Both the position numbers and the translations under genes were made by a program. DNA of 45,902 nt from a virus, in IMG/VR virus record IMGVR_UViG_3300036846_000539, positions 1-45,902 of that record, one strand, 5' to 3'. The notes beneath the pieces are model-generated. The model was not told the origin of the DNA and ran no database searches. It saw nothing but the letters and a program-made list of their open reading frames with translations. This document shows, piece by piece, positions 32,267 to 39,083 of this stretch (position 1 is its first letter; each line of letters begins with the position of its first letter).

Positions 32267-32491
32267 ATGGGTTATGCATTAGCAATGGGCGCTTGTGTTA
32301 GGTGCAAGCGTATCTTCTCATTCAATCCGGTACGTGTTCCGAGCCTTAAGGTCAATGGCGTCAAGGAGCCTATATGCGCGGATTGCATTAAATGGGCTAA
32401 CCCAAGAAGGGTTGCGGCGGGACTAGAACCGTTTATACCTGCACCAGATGCATACGAGGCGTGTAACGAGTTAGAGCTGGGGGGCGATTGA
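32267..32491 (+). CDS. Small Cys4 zinc-binding-like protein
   Basis: A 74-residue protein with two CxxC pairs (CVRCKR at residues 9-14 and CADC about 30 residues later), the pattern of a zinc ribbon or knuckle. AAAGGAGTGCA is seven bases before the ATG. The upstream extension of this frame passes through the 39-bp element and is not used. Role unknown; zinc ribbons often bind nucleic acids. Confidence 0.6.
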   Translation: MGYALAMGACVRCKRIFSFNPVRVPSLKVNGVKEPICADCIKWANPRRVAAGLEPFIPAPDAYEACNELELGGD

Positions 32492-32492
32492 C

Positions 32493-32729
32493 ATGAGCAG
32501 GCGTTGGTGGATTGTGGAACACTCAACACGTGGTGTGCTTGTGGATATCGATTATGACGGCAAGCCGAGTTTCAATTGGGTGGATCCACGTGGGTCGGAG
32601 AAGCACTGGTTATTTGAGACGGAGGGAAAAGCGCGGAATATGTTGGACCGAATACCTGAGCCTACACGTGCTCGTTGCAAGGTATTTGGTCCGATTGCTC
32701 AATATGTGAAAAGGAGTACGCCGACATGA
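32493..32729 (+). CDS. Hypothetical 78-residue protein
   Basis: Beta-rich and Trp-rich (MSRRWWIVEHSTRGVLVDID, then KPSFNWVDPRG). A G-rich ribosome site precedes the ATG one base after the upstream stop. The end overlaps the regulator gene by ATGA. No family is recognised. Confidence 0.55.
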   Translation: MSRRWWIVEHSTRGVLVDIDYDGKPSFNWVDPRGSEKHWLFETEGKARNMLDRIPEPTRARCKVFGPIAQYVKRSTPT

Positions 32730-33034
32730 GTAAGCTGCAATCTTCTGGCTTGACCAGGCCCTATCAGCATGAGATTGACCCTATCATCTACAGATTGGCT
32801 GCGGTGATCCGCGGTATGCGTTTGACTCAAACAGAGGTGGCATTGCGGACTGGCGTGAGTGTATCAACGGTGCACCGCATTATGCATGGTAAGCGTGGGA
32901 CGCTTCTGTTCAGAACTGTGGCGAGGGTTGTGATAGGGCTTGGTGCGATGCATGTGCCGCTGCTTAGCAAGCCAAAGGTTAGAGGACACATAGCAAGCGG
33001 ACGTAAATCTGTGGAACAGGAGATCAAGCAATGA
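32726..33034 (+). CDS. XRE/Cro-CI-type HTH regulator
   Basis: A 102-residue protein. MRLTQTEVALRTGVSVSTVH followed by RIMHGKRG is a clear Cro/CI helix-turn-helix with LTQ opening helix 2 and the recognition helix at SVSTVHRIM. AAGGAG precedes the ATG by nine bases. A perfect GTTTGACTCAAAC palindrome (32820-32832) lies inside its own HTH coding sequence, encoding LTQT. It is a candidate regulator of the early promoter or of the dispersed palindromes. Confidence 0.8.
   Translation: MSKLQSSGLTRPYQHEIDPIIYRLAAVIRGMRLTQTEVALRTGVSVSTVHRIMHGKRGTLLFRTVARVVIGLGAMHVPLLSKPKVRGHIASGRKSVEQEIKQ
32820..32832. repeat. Palindrome copy GTTTGACTCAAAC (coding)
   Basis: Inside the HTH coding region of the XRE regulator. 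Confidence 0.9.
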
Positions 33035-33216
33035 TAAAGTTCGAAGCTGGAATGAAGGTTCGGGCACTTGTTGACTTTTCATGCATGACTGACGGTCAGG
33101 TATTGGAGGTCAAAGTGGAAAAAGTGGATGATGATTTGTTGTTGTATGTGGATTGTGCGCGTGGAAAGCATTATGTGCATAATCTTTGTGAGCCAGATTT
33201 CGAAGAGGTGAAGTGA
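33031..33216 (+). CDS. Small beta-rich protein
   Basis: A 61-residue protein MIKFEAGMKVRALVDFSCMT, then VLEVKVEKVDDDLLLYVDCARG, an SH3-like strand pattern. The ATG overlaps the upstream stop, with AGGAG upstream. Function unknown. Confidence 0.55.
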   Translation: MIKFEAGMKVRALVDFSCMTDGQVLEVKVEKVDDDLLLYVDCARGKHYVHNLCEPDFEEVK

Positions 33217-33734
33217 TGGCAACGAGAGCGAAGATGCGAGATGTAACGGCGATTGTGCCGCAGGGACGCACGCCATCAACTGAGTCAAAGATTACGGGAG
33301 CGAACCCGAGTAGCTTCCTGGGCATGATTATCAAGGATATAGGTAGTGTAACGAGCGGCTTGCTGGACAAGATCAAGCAGGACACGGGCAAAGGCGCGAA
33401 CACAAGCAGAATTTTGGCCGAGCTATTCATGTGGAGTTGGATTGGCAAGTACGCGGACAGCAAGTACGATAAGTTGCTCACGCAAGCTAAGGAGGATGGC
33501 GTATTGGGCAATCTGGAGGGCCTCGAAGTTGGCAATCATGGCCTTGCAGAGAGTAGGCATTTCTTTGTCACGGTAACTGTAACAGAGCCAGTTCGTAGGT
33601 TCAGTCCTGAAATGCTGTGTGATTGGGCGCTCAAGGAGTACAAGATACCGATTATTGTGATGAAGGAACAGATTGATAAGGCAAAGGTAGCCACGAAATC
33701 TCAGATGCGCATCACGATAGCGGAGCGTGCGTAG
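33216..33734 (+). CDS. Hypothetical 172-residue protein
   Basis: MATRAKMRDVTAIVPQGRTP, then a helical middle (LAELFMWSWIGKYADSKYDK) and a beta segment (RHFFVTVTVTEPVRRFSPEM). Coupled to the upstream gene by TGATG. It ends at a hairpin repeat and a strong terminator, closing the unit that starts near 31670. No family is recognised. Confidence 0.6.
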   Translation: MATRAKMRDVTAIVPQGRTPSTESKITGANPSSFLGMIIKDIGSVTSGLLDKIKQDTGKGANTSRILAELFMWSWIGKYADSKYDKLLTQAKEDGVLGNLEGLEVGNHGLAESRHFFVTVTVTEPVRRFSPEMLCDWALKEYKIPIIVMKEQIDKAKVATKSQMRITIAERA

Positions 33735-33764
33735 GCTTGTCTTCGGGCGAAGACCCGGAGATGG
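33734..33764 (+). repeat. Hairpin repeat f
   Basis: CTTCGGGCGAAGACCCGGAG directly at the stop of the 172-residue gene. Confidence 0.85.
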
Positions 33765-33778
33765 CACGCGCTTCCGCG

Positions 33779-33821
33779 GGGGCTGAACGTAAGATTTGCA
33801 CTCCGGCGTTCAGCCCCTTTT
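33779..33821 (+). terminator. Rho-independent terminator
   Basis: GGGGCTGAACG (33779-33789) / CGTTCAGCCCC (33807-33817), 11 bp perfect, followed by TTTT. Confidence 0.85.
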
Positions 33822-33850
33822 AACCTAGGAGTGCGGCAGGAGAGAACTAA

Positions 33851-34528
33851 ATGAGAAGTGTAGCAATAGCGGCAGTGTTGGTGCTAGGCGTAGGGCTTGC
33901 CTTCGGGCCGGGACCCGGAGGGAGCGCCGAAGCATCAACAGTCTGTTTCAGCCCGGCGGCTGGGTGCTCGCTCGGGACGGAACAGAAGATATTTGTGGAC
34001 CACACACAAACCGGAGTAACAGCAGGCTTTGCCGATGTTGGCTCGCAGTCAGGGCCAGCAGCGGATTTTACGTCTACGACAGCGGACAACTTTAGTGAGG
34101 CCAACGGCTTCGCTAATGTAAAGCCCGCGAAGACCACTAATGGCGGCAAGTTCTTTACCGACTTGACGTTTTTCATTCCCGGCCACACGTTCACTGACTT
34201 CGAGTACGACGTGCAGATGGCTGGCAAGCAGAAGAGCACCAGCTTCACCGTGGAGGCGTTTGGAGGCAAGACCGGGACAACCCTGGAAGGGAGCCAGACC
34301 TACACCGGCAACAATCACGATGCCGATCTGAGTTTCTTTCTGGCCTCTACCACACCGCTGACCAGGCTGGTGTGGCAAGCAGCGACTGGCGCTGGCTTCA
34401 AGGAGATGAAGCACTTTGAGGTAAGCGGAGTTACTGCGCTAGCGGCAACACCACTGCCTGCGGCTTTGCCAATGTTTGCAGCAGGTCTGGGTTTGCTTGG
34501 GTGGCTTGGCTTGCGTAAGAGGGTGTAG
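33851..34528 (+). CDS. Secreted protein with PEP-CTERM/VPxPAALP-type sorting tail
   Basis: A 225-residue protein. It has an N-terminal signal peptide (MRSVAIAAVLVLGVGLAFGP) and ends with TPLPAALPMFAAGLG, a hydrophobic helix and a basic terminus LRKRV, the three-part tail recognised by exosortases in many Gram-negative bacteria. The middle is beta-rich (FTDLTFFIPGHTFTDFEYDV). Exosortase substrates are anchored, cut and exported with exopolysaccharide. Such a protein on a phage is unusual and may alter the host surface. A hairpin repeat (33893-33925) is embedded in the coding region just after the signal peptide. AGGAG is nine bases before the ATG. Confidence 0.75.
   Translation: MRSVAIAAVLVLGVGLAFGPGPGGSAEASTVCFSPAAGCSLGTEQKIFVDHTQTGVTAGFADVGSQSGPAADFTSTTADNFSEANGFANVKPAKTTNGGKFFTDLTFFIPGHTFTDFEYDVQMAGKQKSTSFTVEAFGGKTGTTLEGSQTYTGNNHDADLSFFLASTTPLTRLVWQAATGAGFKEMKHFEVSGVTALAATPLPAALPMFAAGLGLLGWLGLRKRV
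33893..33925 (+). repeat. Hairpin repeat g (coding)
   Basis: CTTCGGGCCGGGACCCGGAG inside the PEP-CTERM-like gene, encoding FGPGPGG. Confidence 0.85.
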
Positions 34529-34531
34529 CGA

Positions 34532-34569
34532 GAGCATAAGGGGGGGGGCCAGCCGGTCCCCCTTTGCTC
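34532..34569 (+). terminator. Terminator-like hairpin
   Basis: GAGCA/TGCTC and AAGGGGG/CCCCCTT form a 12-bp stem with one bulge; no long T run follows. It directly precedes the second 39-bp element. Confidence 0.55.
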
Positions 34570-34570
34570 T

Positions 34571-34609
34571 GTTTGTCCCCCGGTCAAGCCGGAGGAGTTC
34601 CACTCAAAC
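34571..34609 (-). repeat. 39-bp element, copy 2 (inverted)
   Basis: Begins GTTTGTCCCCCGG and ends GGAGTTCCACTCAAAC; exact reverse complement of 32206-32244. The two copies bracket 2.3 kb containing the zinc-like protein, XRE regulator and PEP-CTERM genes. Confidence 0.85.
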
Positions 34610-34631
34610 GCTGAAGAAGAGAGGAATGAAG

Positions 34632-34802
34632 ATGAAGAAGGCACTTCAGAAGCTGCGAAATGAGGTAGAGGAACAAACAAGAATATTGCGTGGCCTTGAC
34701 ATGAGATTAACCGTGGTCCTGGAAACTGTGCGGAATATTGAGGACGAGTTGGAGAGGCGTGATGCCACTGATTCTGCAGCCAATGTTCAGCCAGAAGAGT
34801 AG
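34632..34802 (+). CDS. Short coiled-coil protein
   Basis: A 56-residue protein MKKALQKLRNEVEEQTRILR continuing LDMRLTVVLETVRNIEDELER, a clear heptad pattern. The ATG at 34632 has AGG seven bases upstream; an ATG at 34626 is possible. Overlaps the next gene by 41 bases. Function unknown. Confidence 0.5.
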   Translation: MKKALQKLRNEVEEQTRILRGLDMRLTVVLETVRNIEDELERRDATDSAANVQPEE

Positions 34803-35172
34803 AGAGGAAATAGAACAGCATCTATTGGTTGTGCGGGCGAAGCGTATGGCGGCTGTGGTTGTGTACTATGCGGGTGTAAATGCCAAGAACATGCATCTAA
34901 TTGCAAAAGAGCAGCAGCGCATTGCACACGAGTATGAGATGCTAAAGCGTGACATGGAAAGGATGAACAAGCTGGAGGACGCAATCGAGTCAAGACTGGC
35001 GAAGCTGATACAGCATCAGCAAGAGATGGACGTTTACCGTGGCAACCTAGTGGAGATTGAAGATGGCGATCGAGTCGAGAAAAGTGATGGTGAGTACAGG
35101 CGCCAAACAAGGGAGACAGGTAGAAGAAGCGCCGGCAGTCCGGTTAGATCAGGACGAGCCCCAGGAACCTGA
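34762..35172 (+). CDS. Coiled-coil hypothetical protein
   Basis: A 136-residue protein with an extended helix (IAHEYEMLKRDMERMNKLED then AIESRLAKLIQHQQEMD) and a basic disordered end. GGAG is seven bases before the ATG. It overlaps both neighbours, so four small genes here form a tightly packed, coupled cluster. Function unknown. Confidence 0.5.
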   Translation: MPLILQPMFSQKSREEIEQHLLVVRAKRMAAVVVYYAGVNAKNMHLIAKEQQRIAHEYEMLKRDMERMNKLEDAIESRLAKLIQHQQEMDVYRGNLVEIEDGDRVEKSDGEYRRQTRETGRRSAGSPVRSGRAPGT

Positions 35173-35326
35173 GTCGCGTGTGAGTCAAACACTAACAGAT
35201 GACCTGATGGAAACGCTGTTGCACGCAGTTCGGGAACGGGCCGAAGTTGAGCGCAGGCACGCGGACTATCTCCGTACTGCTGATGCTAGGATACAAGCAA
35301 TCTTAGACCTGATAGGGAGGCGGTGA
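35063..35326 (+). CDS. Hypothetical 87-residue helical protein
   Basis: Disordered N-terminal half, helical C-terminal half (DDLMETLLHAVRERAEVERR). GGAG stands seven bases before the ATG. A palindrome variant (35178-35190) lies in frame and encodes VSQT at the junction of the two halves. The first 110 bases overlap the preceding gene. Confidence 0.5.
   Translation: MAIESRKVMVSTGAKQGRQVEEAPAVRLDQDEPQEPESRVSQTLTDDLMETLLHAVRERAEVERRHADYLRTADARIQAILDLIGRR
35178..35190. repeat. Palindrome copy GTGTGAGTCAAAC (coding)
   Basis: In frame in the 87-residue helical protein. Confidence 0.9.
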
Positions 35327-35607
35327 TGTCGCTTACATTCAATCAGTTCCAGAGGGAGTTGCGTGACCGTGGCATCGAAGGGCCTCAGGCTTATATGTTC
35401 ACGTTGATATACGAGCGGCTGATCGAAACGGAGAACCAGCTTATCATGTGCGCGCGGTTGATAAATGAGATGGCAGGCACCATGCAGAAGGTCGTTGGCC
35501 TGAACGAGATACAACAGGCAGAGCTTAAAAAACTTATGCGTGGCGGGAGGCCAGATGGTGTAGACGTGCATAGCGTGGCATGGGATGACGAAGATGCGGA
35601 ACGTTAA
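35326..35607 (+). CDS. Hypothetical 93-residue helical protein
   Basis: Helical throughout (LTFNQFQRELRDRGIEGPQA, then LIYERLIETENQLIMCARLI), acidic end. Coupled by TGATG to the upstream gene and overlapping the next by 23 bases. No family is recognised. Confidence 0.55.
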   Translation: MSLTFNQFQRELRDRGIEGPQAYMFTLIYERLIETENQLIMCARLINEMAGTMQKVVGLNEIQQAELKKLMRGGRPDGVDVHSVAWDDEDAER

Positions 35608-36157
35608 AGGCTTTCTCTCGGACGACGGCGTGTTCTTCGATGCCGAGGCGGACGCGGAATTGTACGAGGCGATGCACGCCTTGGAAGCTACAGTTAGAAA
35701 CATCGGTGCTGATCCGAACAAGTTCCTGATTGTAGTAGAGGGTTGTCGCAAGCAACTGGAAAGGTATCTCAATGCCAAGAGCAGCTTCGAAAAGAGCGAA
35801 CGGAGTAGTGTTGCCAAAGCAGGAGACGATCGCAGATCCGGGGAGCAGGCAACACCATTTGTTGAGCATAACGCCGACGACGGAAGCGCAGAAGCATATA
35901 CACCCGTTCTCGAACAGCCGATTAACGAATCTGAACATGTGCCCAACATGGGGTGTAGTGTCAGCACAGAAGCGATACCCGACGACAGCGCGCTCAATGG
36001 CTCTAGAGGCCGGCGCTTTGCTACACGAAGTGTTCGCAGCGCTCCGTATATGGCAACTGCATCGCGTGCAGCACTTGCCACAGCATGCGGAAGCGACAGC
36101 CCTGAGACTGTTCGGCAAACCGAAGCTAGTCCAAAACTACCAAGGTCAGATGTTTGA
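35585..36157 (+). CDS. Hypothetical protein overlapping the Cas4-like gene
   Basis: The first ~70 residues look like a normal folded protein (MRNVKGFLSDDGVFFDAEAD, then YEAMHALEATVRNIGADPNK). The remaining ~120 are Ser/Ala/Glu-rich and overlap the next gene in another frame for 386 bases. The stop TGA lies inside the palindrome at 36152-36164. The start may be 35585 or 35594; neither has a strong ribosome site. The overlapped half may be translated as a disordered tail or be a fortuitous extension. Confidence 0.5.
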   Translation: MTKMRNVKGFLSDDGVFFDAEADAELYEAMHALEATVRNIGADPNKFLIVVEGCRKQLERYLNAKSSFEKSERSSVAKAGDDRRSGEQATPFVEHNADDGSAEAYTPVLEQPINESEHVPNMGCSVSTEAIPDDSALNGSRGRRFATRSVRSAPYMATASRAALATACGSDSPETVRQTEASPKLPRSDV

Positions 36158-36941
36158 CTCAAACAGGTGGAAACGGTGTTGGAAGGCTTGCGCTGACCAG
36201 GAGAACGAGCGTGAGTCGATGATGATATTGGCGTTTGAGATGCTGCACAGCGGTGGTTGGAAGGATGACCCCGAGGACAGTATCAGGACAGTTTCCAATA
36301 TGGAGATGGCAAGTATCGTATATATCGACGAGATACTGCCTAAAGTAAAGAACTTCCCAATCTACGTGCAAGACGAAGCGGATAAGTATAGCGTTGTGGG
36401 TATTGAGAATGTGTTTGATGTAGTACTGACTTACGACGACGAGAAGCAGTTCAGGTTCATAGGGACTCTGGATGGACTCACATACGACGTGGCAAAGAAA
36501 CACCACGTGTTAGAGGACAACAAAACAGCAAGCCGTTTGGATGCAGGCTGGAAGGCATCGTTCGAGTTGAGCCATCAAGTAACAGGGTATTTGGCAAGTG
36601 CCGCCAGCGTATACGGCTTTGACATCTACAACGCTCGGATACTCGGGCTCAAGGTTAAGCCTTCAGGCAAAGGCGAGGACGTATGGCCGATTTACACAAG
36701 CAGAATAGGCGAAAAGTTTCAGCAGTGGGCCTTCTGGTTCAGGCACACGGCGGAGATTTACGAGCAGTACAAAGACAGTTATGAGTACGCGCCGCGATAC
36801 ACACATAGTTGCAACAGGTACTTTCGGCCATGCTCGCTGATCAGCTTCTGTGGTGACACAGCGGACGGGAGGATTGAGCAATGGGAGGAAATGATTGCGG
36901 CAAACATGAGTCCATCTGAAGCAGCAGTGGAAGGGGACTGA
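35772..36941 (+). CDS. Cas4/RecB-like PD-(D/E)XK nuclease with Fe-S cysteines
   Basis: A 389-residue protein. SRLTNLNMCPTWG places C57; LEAGALLHEVFAA gives the G-x3-H motif (H85); GTLDGL supplies D234 and LEDNKTA supplies E248 and K251, the nuclease core. Cysteines C347, C354 and C360 near the end, with C57, match the four-cysteine iron-sulfur arrangement of Cas4/AddB proteins, though the spacing Cx6Cx5C is wider than usual. It probably resects or processes DNA ends in replication or recombination. AAAGG precedes the ATG by seven bases. A palindrome copy is in frame at residues 127-131 (FDSN). The first third overlaps the upstream gene. Confidence 0.75.
   Translation: MPRAASKRANGVVLPKQETIADPGSRQHHLLSITPTTEAQKHIHPFSNSRLTNLNMCPTWGVVSAQKRYPTTARSMALEAGALLHEVFAALRIWQLHRVQHLPQHAEATALRLFGKPKLVQNYQGQMFDSNRWKRCWKACADQENERESMMILAFEMLHSGGWKDDPEDSIRTVSNMEMASIVYIDEILPKVKNFPIYVQDEADKYSVVGIENVFDVVLTYDDEKQFRFIGTLDGLTYDVAKKHHVLEDNKTASRLDAGWKASFELSHQVTGYLASAASVYGFDIYNARILGLKVKPSGKGEDVWPIYTSRIGEKFQQWAFWFRHTAEIYEQYKDSYEYAPRYTHSCNRYFRPCSLISFCGDTADGRIEQWEEMIAANMSPSEAAVEGD
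36152..36164. repeat. Palindrome copy GTTTGACTCAAAC (coding)
   Basis: In frame in the Cas4-like gene and provides the stop of the overlapping gene. Confidence 0.9.
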
Positions 36942-36942
36942 G

Positions 36943-37137
36943 ATGCCGTTGCCGCAGTTGGTGGAGTTGGAATACGAGAAGCAGATATTTGGCATAGGAG
37001 CAGGTAATGCAGGGTACGTGTTCCTGATTGACGGAAGGGAGGTTTGGCTGCCAAGGTCAGCTACGAAAGTGGATGCCGACAACAAAAAGATCACAATACC
37101 ACGGAGTTTAGCGCGAGAGAAGGGGTTGATAAAATGA
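36943..37137 (+). CDS. Hypothetical 64-residue protein
   Basis: Beta-rich with a basic helical end (AGYVFLIDGREVWLPRSATK, then PRSLAREKGLIK). It starts one base after the nuclease stop with GGGG upstream, and is coupled to the next gene by ATGA. Position suggests a DNA-metabolism accessory; no family is recognised. Confidence 0.55.
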   Translation: MPLPQLVELEYEKQIFGIGAGNAGYVFLIDGREVWLPRSATKVDADNKKITIPRSLAREKGLIK

Positions 37138-37406
37138 GCATAGAAGAAGAGGCTGAGGACAATCATGACAACTACATCGAGGTTGTGTTTGACGCACTGA
37201 TCTCGGCTGTGAATGATGCTAAGAAGCTTGCACCGACTGCGACTAAAAATGAGGACTTCGCGATAATCGAAGCTGGCATCGACATTGCGCAGGTAGTTGT
37301 TAGCGACATTAACCGTGCAGCTGTAGCGTTGGAGCGTATTGCCAACGTGCAGGAGGAAATGCTGCAAATGGCAAGGAAGCAGGCACAACGCCTGGAAAGT
37401 ATTTGA
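37134..37406 (+). CDS. Hypothetical acidic helical protein, 90 residues
   Basis: Acidic start MSIEEEAEDNHDNYIEVVFD and a helical end (IANVQEEMLQMARKQAQRLE). The TGA stop is supplied by the palindrome variant at 37401-37413. It lies just before the Sak4-like ATPase gene. No family is recognised. Confidence 0.55.
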   Translation: MSIEEEAEDNHDNYIEVVFDALISAVNDAKKLAPTATKNEDFAIIEAGIDIAQVVVSDINRAAVALERIANVQEEMLQMARKQAQRLESI

Positions 37407-37413
37407 GTCAAAC
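37401..37413. repeat. Palindrome copy ATTTGAGTCAAAC
   Basis: Provides the stop of the 90-residue gene and leads into the Sak4-like ribosome site. Confidence 0.9.
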
Positions 37414-37427
37414 ATAGGAGCACGGCC

Positions 37428-38351
37428 ATGCCTATTAAGCCTTTCAAAGTTGGTCCAGTCACAACAACGAGTGGACGGGAAACGCCGCGTAGGATGGCTG
37501 TGCTCTTGTGGGGAGCGTCATCGTGCGGCAAAACTACGTTCGCGGCTACCGCTCCTGGACATAAGCTATGGTTGTCATTGGGAGATCAGGAGCACACAGC
37601 AGTGCAGGATCGTACCGATATTACTGTTGCTAATCTGTCAAGCCTCACACCGGAAGAGTTGTTCAAGCATGCGAAAAGCGATAATCCATTTGGGTTGGAC
37701 CAGATACTAGCTGATAACGAAGAAATAGAGACTGTGGTTCTTGACTCAGCGACAGCACTTGTGGGTTTAGCACTGAACCGTGCTGTAGACACAGGTATAG
37801 GGACAAGTAGACGGGGTTTTTCTCCTACGATAGAGGAACCAGGACAAGCTGCATACGGCGCTCGCAATGCTTTAACGCTTAAAGTGATAACTGGCTTATT
37901 GCGAGTAACGGCAAAGCATAACGTGCATTTGATTATCACTGCCCATGAAAGCGATCCTGTTTATGTAACAGAAGACGGCAAAGAGGTAGTGAGTCACTAT
38001 AGTGTCATGCTAGGCGGACAGCTTGTAAATCACACAACGTTCCGGCTATCAGAGATATGGTACATGTCGTTGATGCAGAACGTGCGCAAATTGGCTGTGC
38101 GGTCAAATGTTCGTAAGCGCAGACCTATGAAGACGCGTATGTTCTCAGGTAAGGGAGATGCAGAGTTCATATTGGAATATGATGCCGACCTACCAGATAC
38201 TGGCCAGATGACTATAGCAAAATGGTATCACGAATGGCTCGATAATGGTGGAAAGGTCATGCCACCTAGCATGAGAGAGCAGGTTGCAAGGTCTGAAGGT
38301 CAGAAGGTCAGCGAGGTTTTAGTCCGGCCTAAGGCGCACCGAAGGTCGTAG
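37428..38351 (+). CDS. Sak4-like RecA-fold ATPase
   Basis: A 307-residue protein with Walker A GASSCGKTT (residues 29-37), Walker B ETVVLDSATAL (D106) and LIITAHES as the sensor strand. Phage AAA/RecA-core ATPases of this size next to SSB-like genes (Sak4 type) act in annealing or recombination. AGGAG precedes the ATG; a palindrome copy abuts that site. A hairpin repeat follows the stop directly. Confidence 0.75.
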   Translation: MPIKPFKVGPVTTTSGRETPRRMAVLLWGASSCGKTTFAATAPGHKLWLSLGDQEHTAVQDRTDITVANLSSLTPEELFKHAKSDNPFGLDQILADNEEIETVVLDSATALVGLALNRAVDTGIGTSRRGFSPTIEEPGQAAYGARNALTLKVITGLLRVTAKHNVHLIITAHESDPVYVTEDGKEVVSHYSVMLGGQLVNHTTFRLSEIWYMSLMQNVRKLAVRSNVRKRRPMKTRMFSGKGDAEFILEYDADLPDTGQMTIAKWYHEWLDNGGKVMPPSMREQVARSEGQKVSEVLVRPKAHRRS

Positions 38352-38380
38352 CTTGTCCTCGGACAGTGATCCGGGGAACC
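38351..38380 (+). repeat. Hairpin repeat h
   Basis: CCTCGGACAGTGATCCGGGG, with an A-T pair at the loop-closing position; overlaps the Sak4-like stop. Confidence 0.75.
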
Positions 38381-38402
38381 GCCGACGCTCAGGGCAGTGA
38401 GT

Positions 38403-38415
38403 GTTTGAGTCAAAC
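38403..38415. repeat. Palindrome copy GTTTGAGTCAAAC
   Basis: Between a hairpin repeat and the SSB-like gene. Confidence 0.9.
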
Positions 38416-38450
38416 ATTAACGGTGCTGCCTCACCATTCAGGAGCATAAC

Positions 38451-38975
38451 ATGCAAGATGATCCCGAAAGCCTAGATGTTATAGAACTCGAAGAGTCACT
38501 TTCTGATGTTGAGCGTCCTGCGGAACTGCCTGCTGGCCTATATGTGGGCGAAATCCAAGATGTGCAGGTGGCTACGTCCGCCAAAGGCAACACGTACTAT
38601 TCGATACGGTTCGTTATCCCGCCAGACGAGATACCGGCGGATATCCAGGAGGATTTCGAGGACGGCGCGTCGCTGTTCTGGAACCGCCAAATCAAGCCGC
38701 GAGACGGCAAGGACCGCCGTGCCTTGTTCAACTTGCGGAAGTTTGTCGAGGCTATTGGCTTAGATGCCAGTACAACCACGATTGACCCTAACGACTGGAT
38801 GGGCTGTCGTGCTCGTCTCAGGGTGAGGCTCGGCGTCAACCCGCGTGATCTTACTTCTGGCAAGCGCGCTGAGATCGCCTCGATCGAGCCCTTAGAAGGA
38901 GAAGCTCCGCCACGTACACGGCAGCCAGAGCCAGAGCCGGAAGCGCCTCGTCGCGGACGGCCGCGTACCAAGTAG
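38451..38975 (+). CDS. Single-stranded DNA-binding-like protein (DUF669-type)
   Basis: A 174-residue acidic protein. LPAGLYVGEIQDVQVATSAK, then NTYYSIRFVIP and RLRVRLGVNPRD give an OB-fold-like strand pattern, followed by an acidic Pro-rich tail ending in Arg/Lys. Proteins of this type next to Sak4-like ATPases serve as phage SSBs. AGGAG is eight bases before the ATG. A strong terminator follows. An alternative is a nuclease-inhibitor-type OB protein. Confidence 0.65.
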   Translation: MQDDPESLDVIELEESLSDVERPAELPAGLYVGEIQDVQVATSAKGNTYYSIRFVIPPDEIPADIQEDFEDGASLFWNRQIKPRDGKDRRALFNLRKFVEAIGLDASTTTIDPNDWMGCRARLRVRLGVNPRDLTSGKRAEIASIEPLEGEAPPRTRQPEPEPEAPRRGRPRTK

Positions 38976-38980
38976 TGAGT

Positions 38981-39017
38981 AACGCCGCGGGAGGTGCGCA
39001 TCCCGCGGCGTTTTCTT
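38981..39017 (+). terminator. Strong rho-independent terminator
   Basis: AACGCCGCGGGA (38981-38992) / TCCCGCGGCGTT (39001-39012), 12 bp perfect, eight-base loop, followed by TTCTTT. Confidence 0.9.
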
Positions 39018-39021
39018 TATC

Positions 39022-39052
39022 GAAGTCCTCGGGCGGAACGACCCGGGGAGTG
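39022..39052 (+). repeat. Hairpin repeat i
   Basis: CCTCGGGCGGAACGACCCGGGG after a terminator is 22 bases; key parts are CCTCGGG and CCCGGGG. A half palindrome (ATCAAACAG) follows at 39056. Confidence 0.75.
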
Positions 39053-39083
39053 TAAATCAAACAGAGAACAAGGAGAAGCTGAT

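Noticed and set aside
34532-34569. Possible tRNA in GC-rich hairpin regions
   Set aside because: No cloverleaf, anticodon arm or T-arm consensus could be found here or elsewhere in the window.
35266-36162. A 298-codon open frame on the minus strand opposite the coiled-coil/Cas4 region
   Set aside because: It is antisense to several coupled plus-strand genes with ribosome sites, has no ribosome site, and its Ser/Leu-rich product shows no domain.
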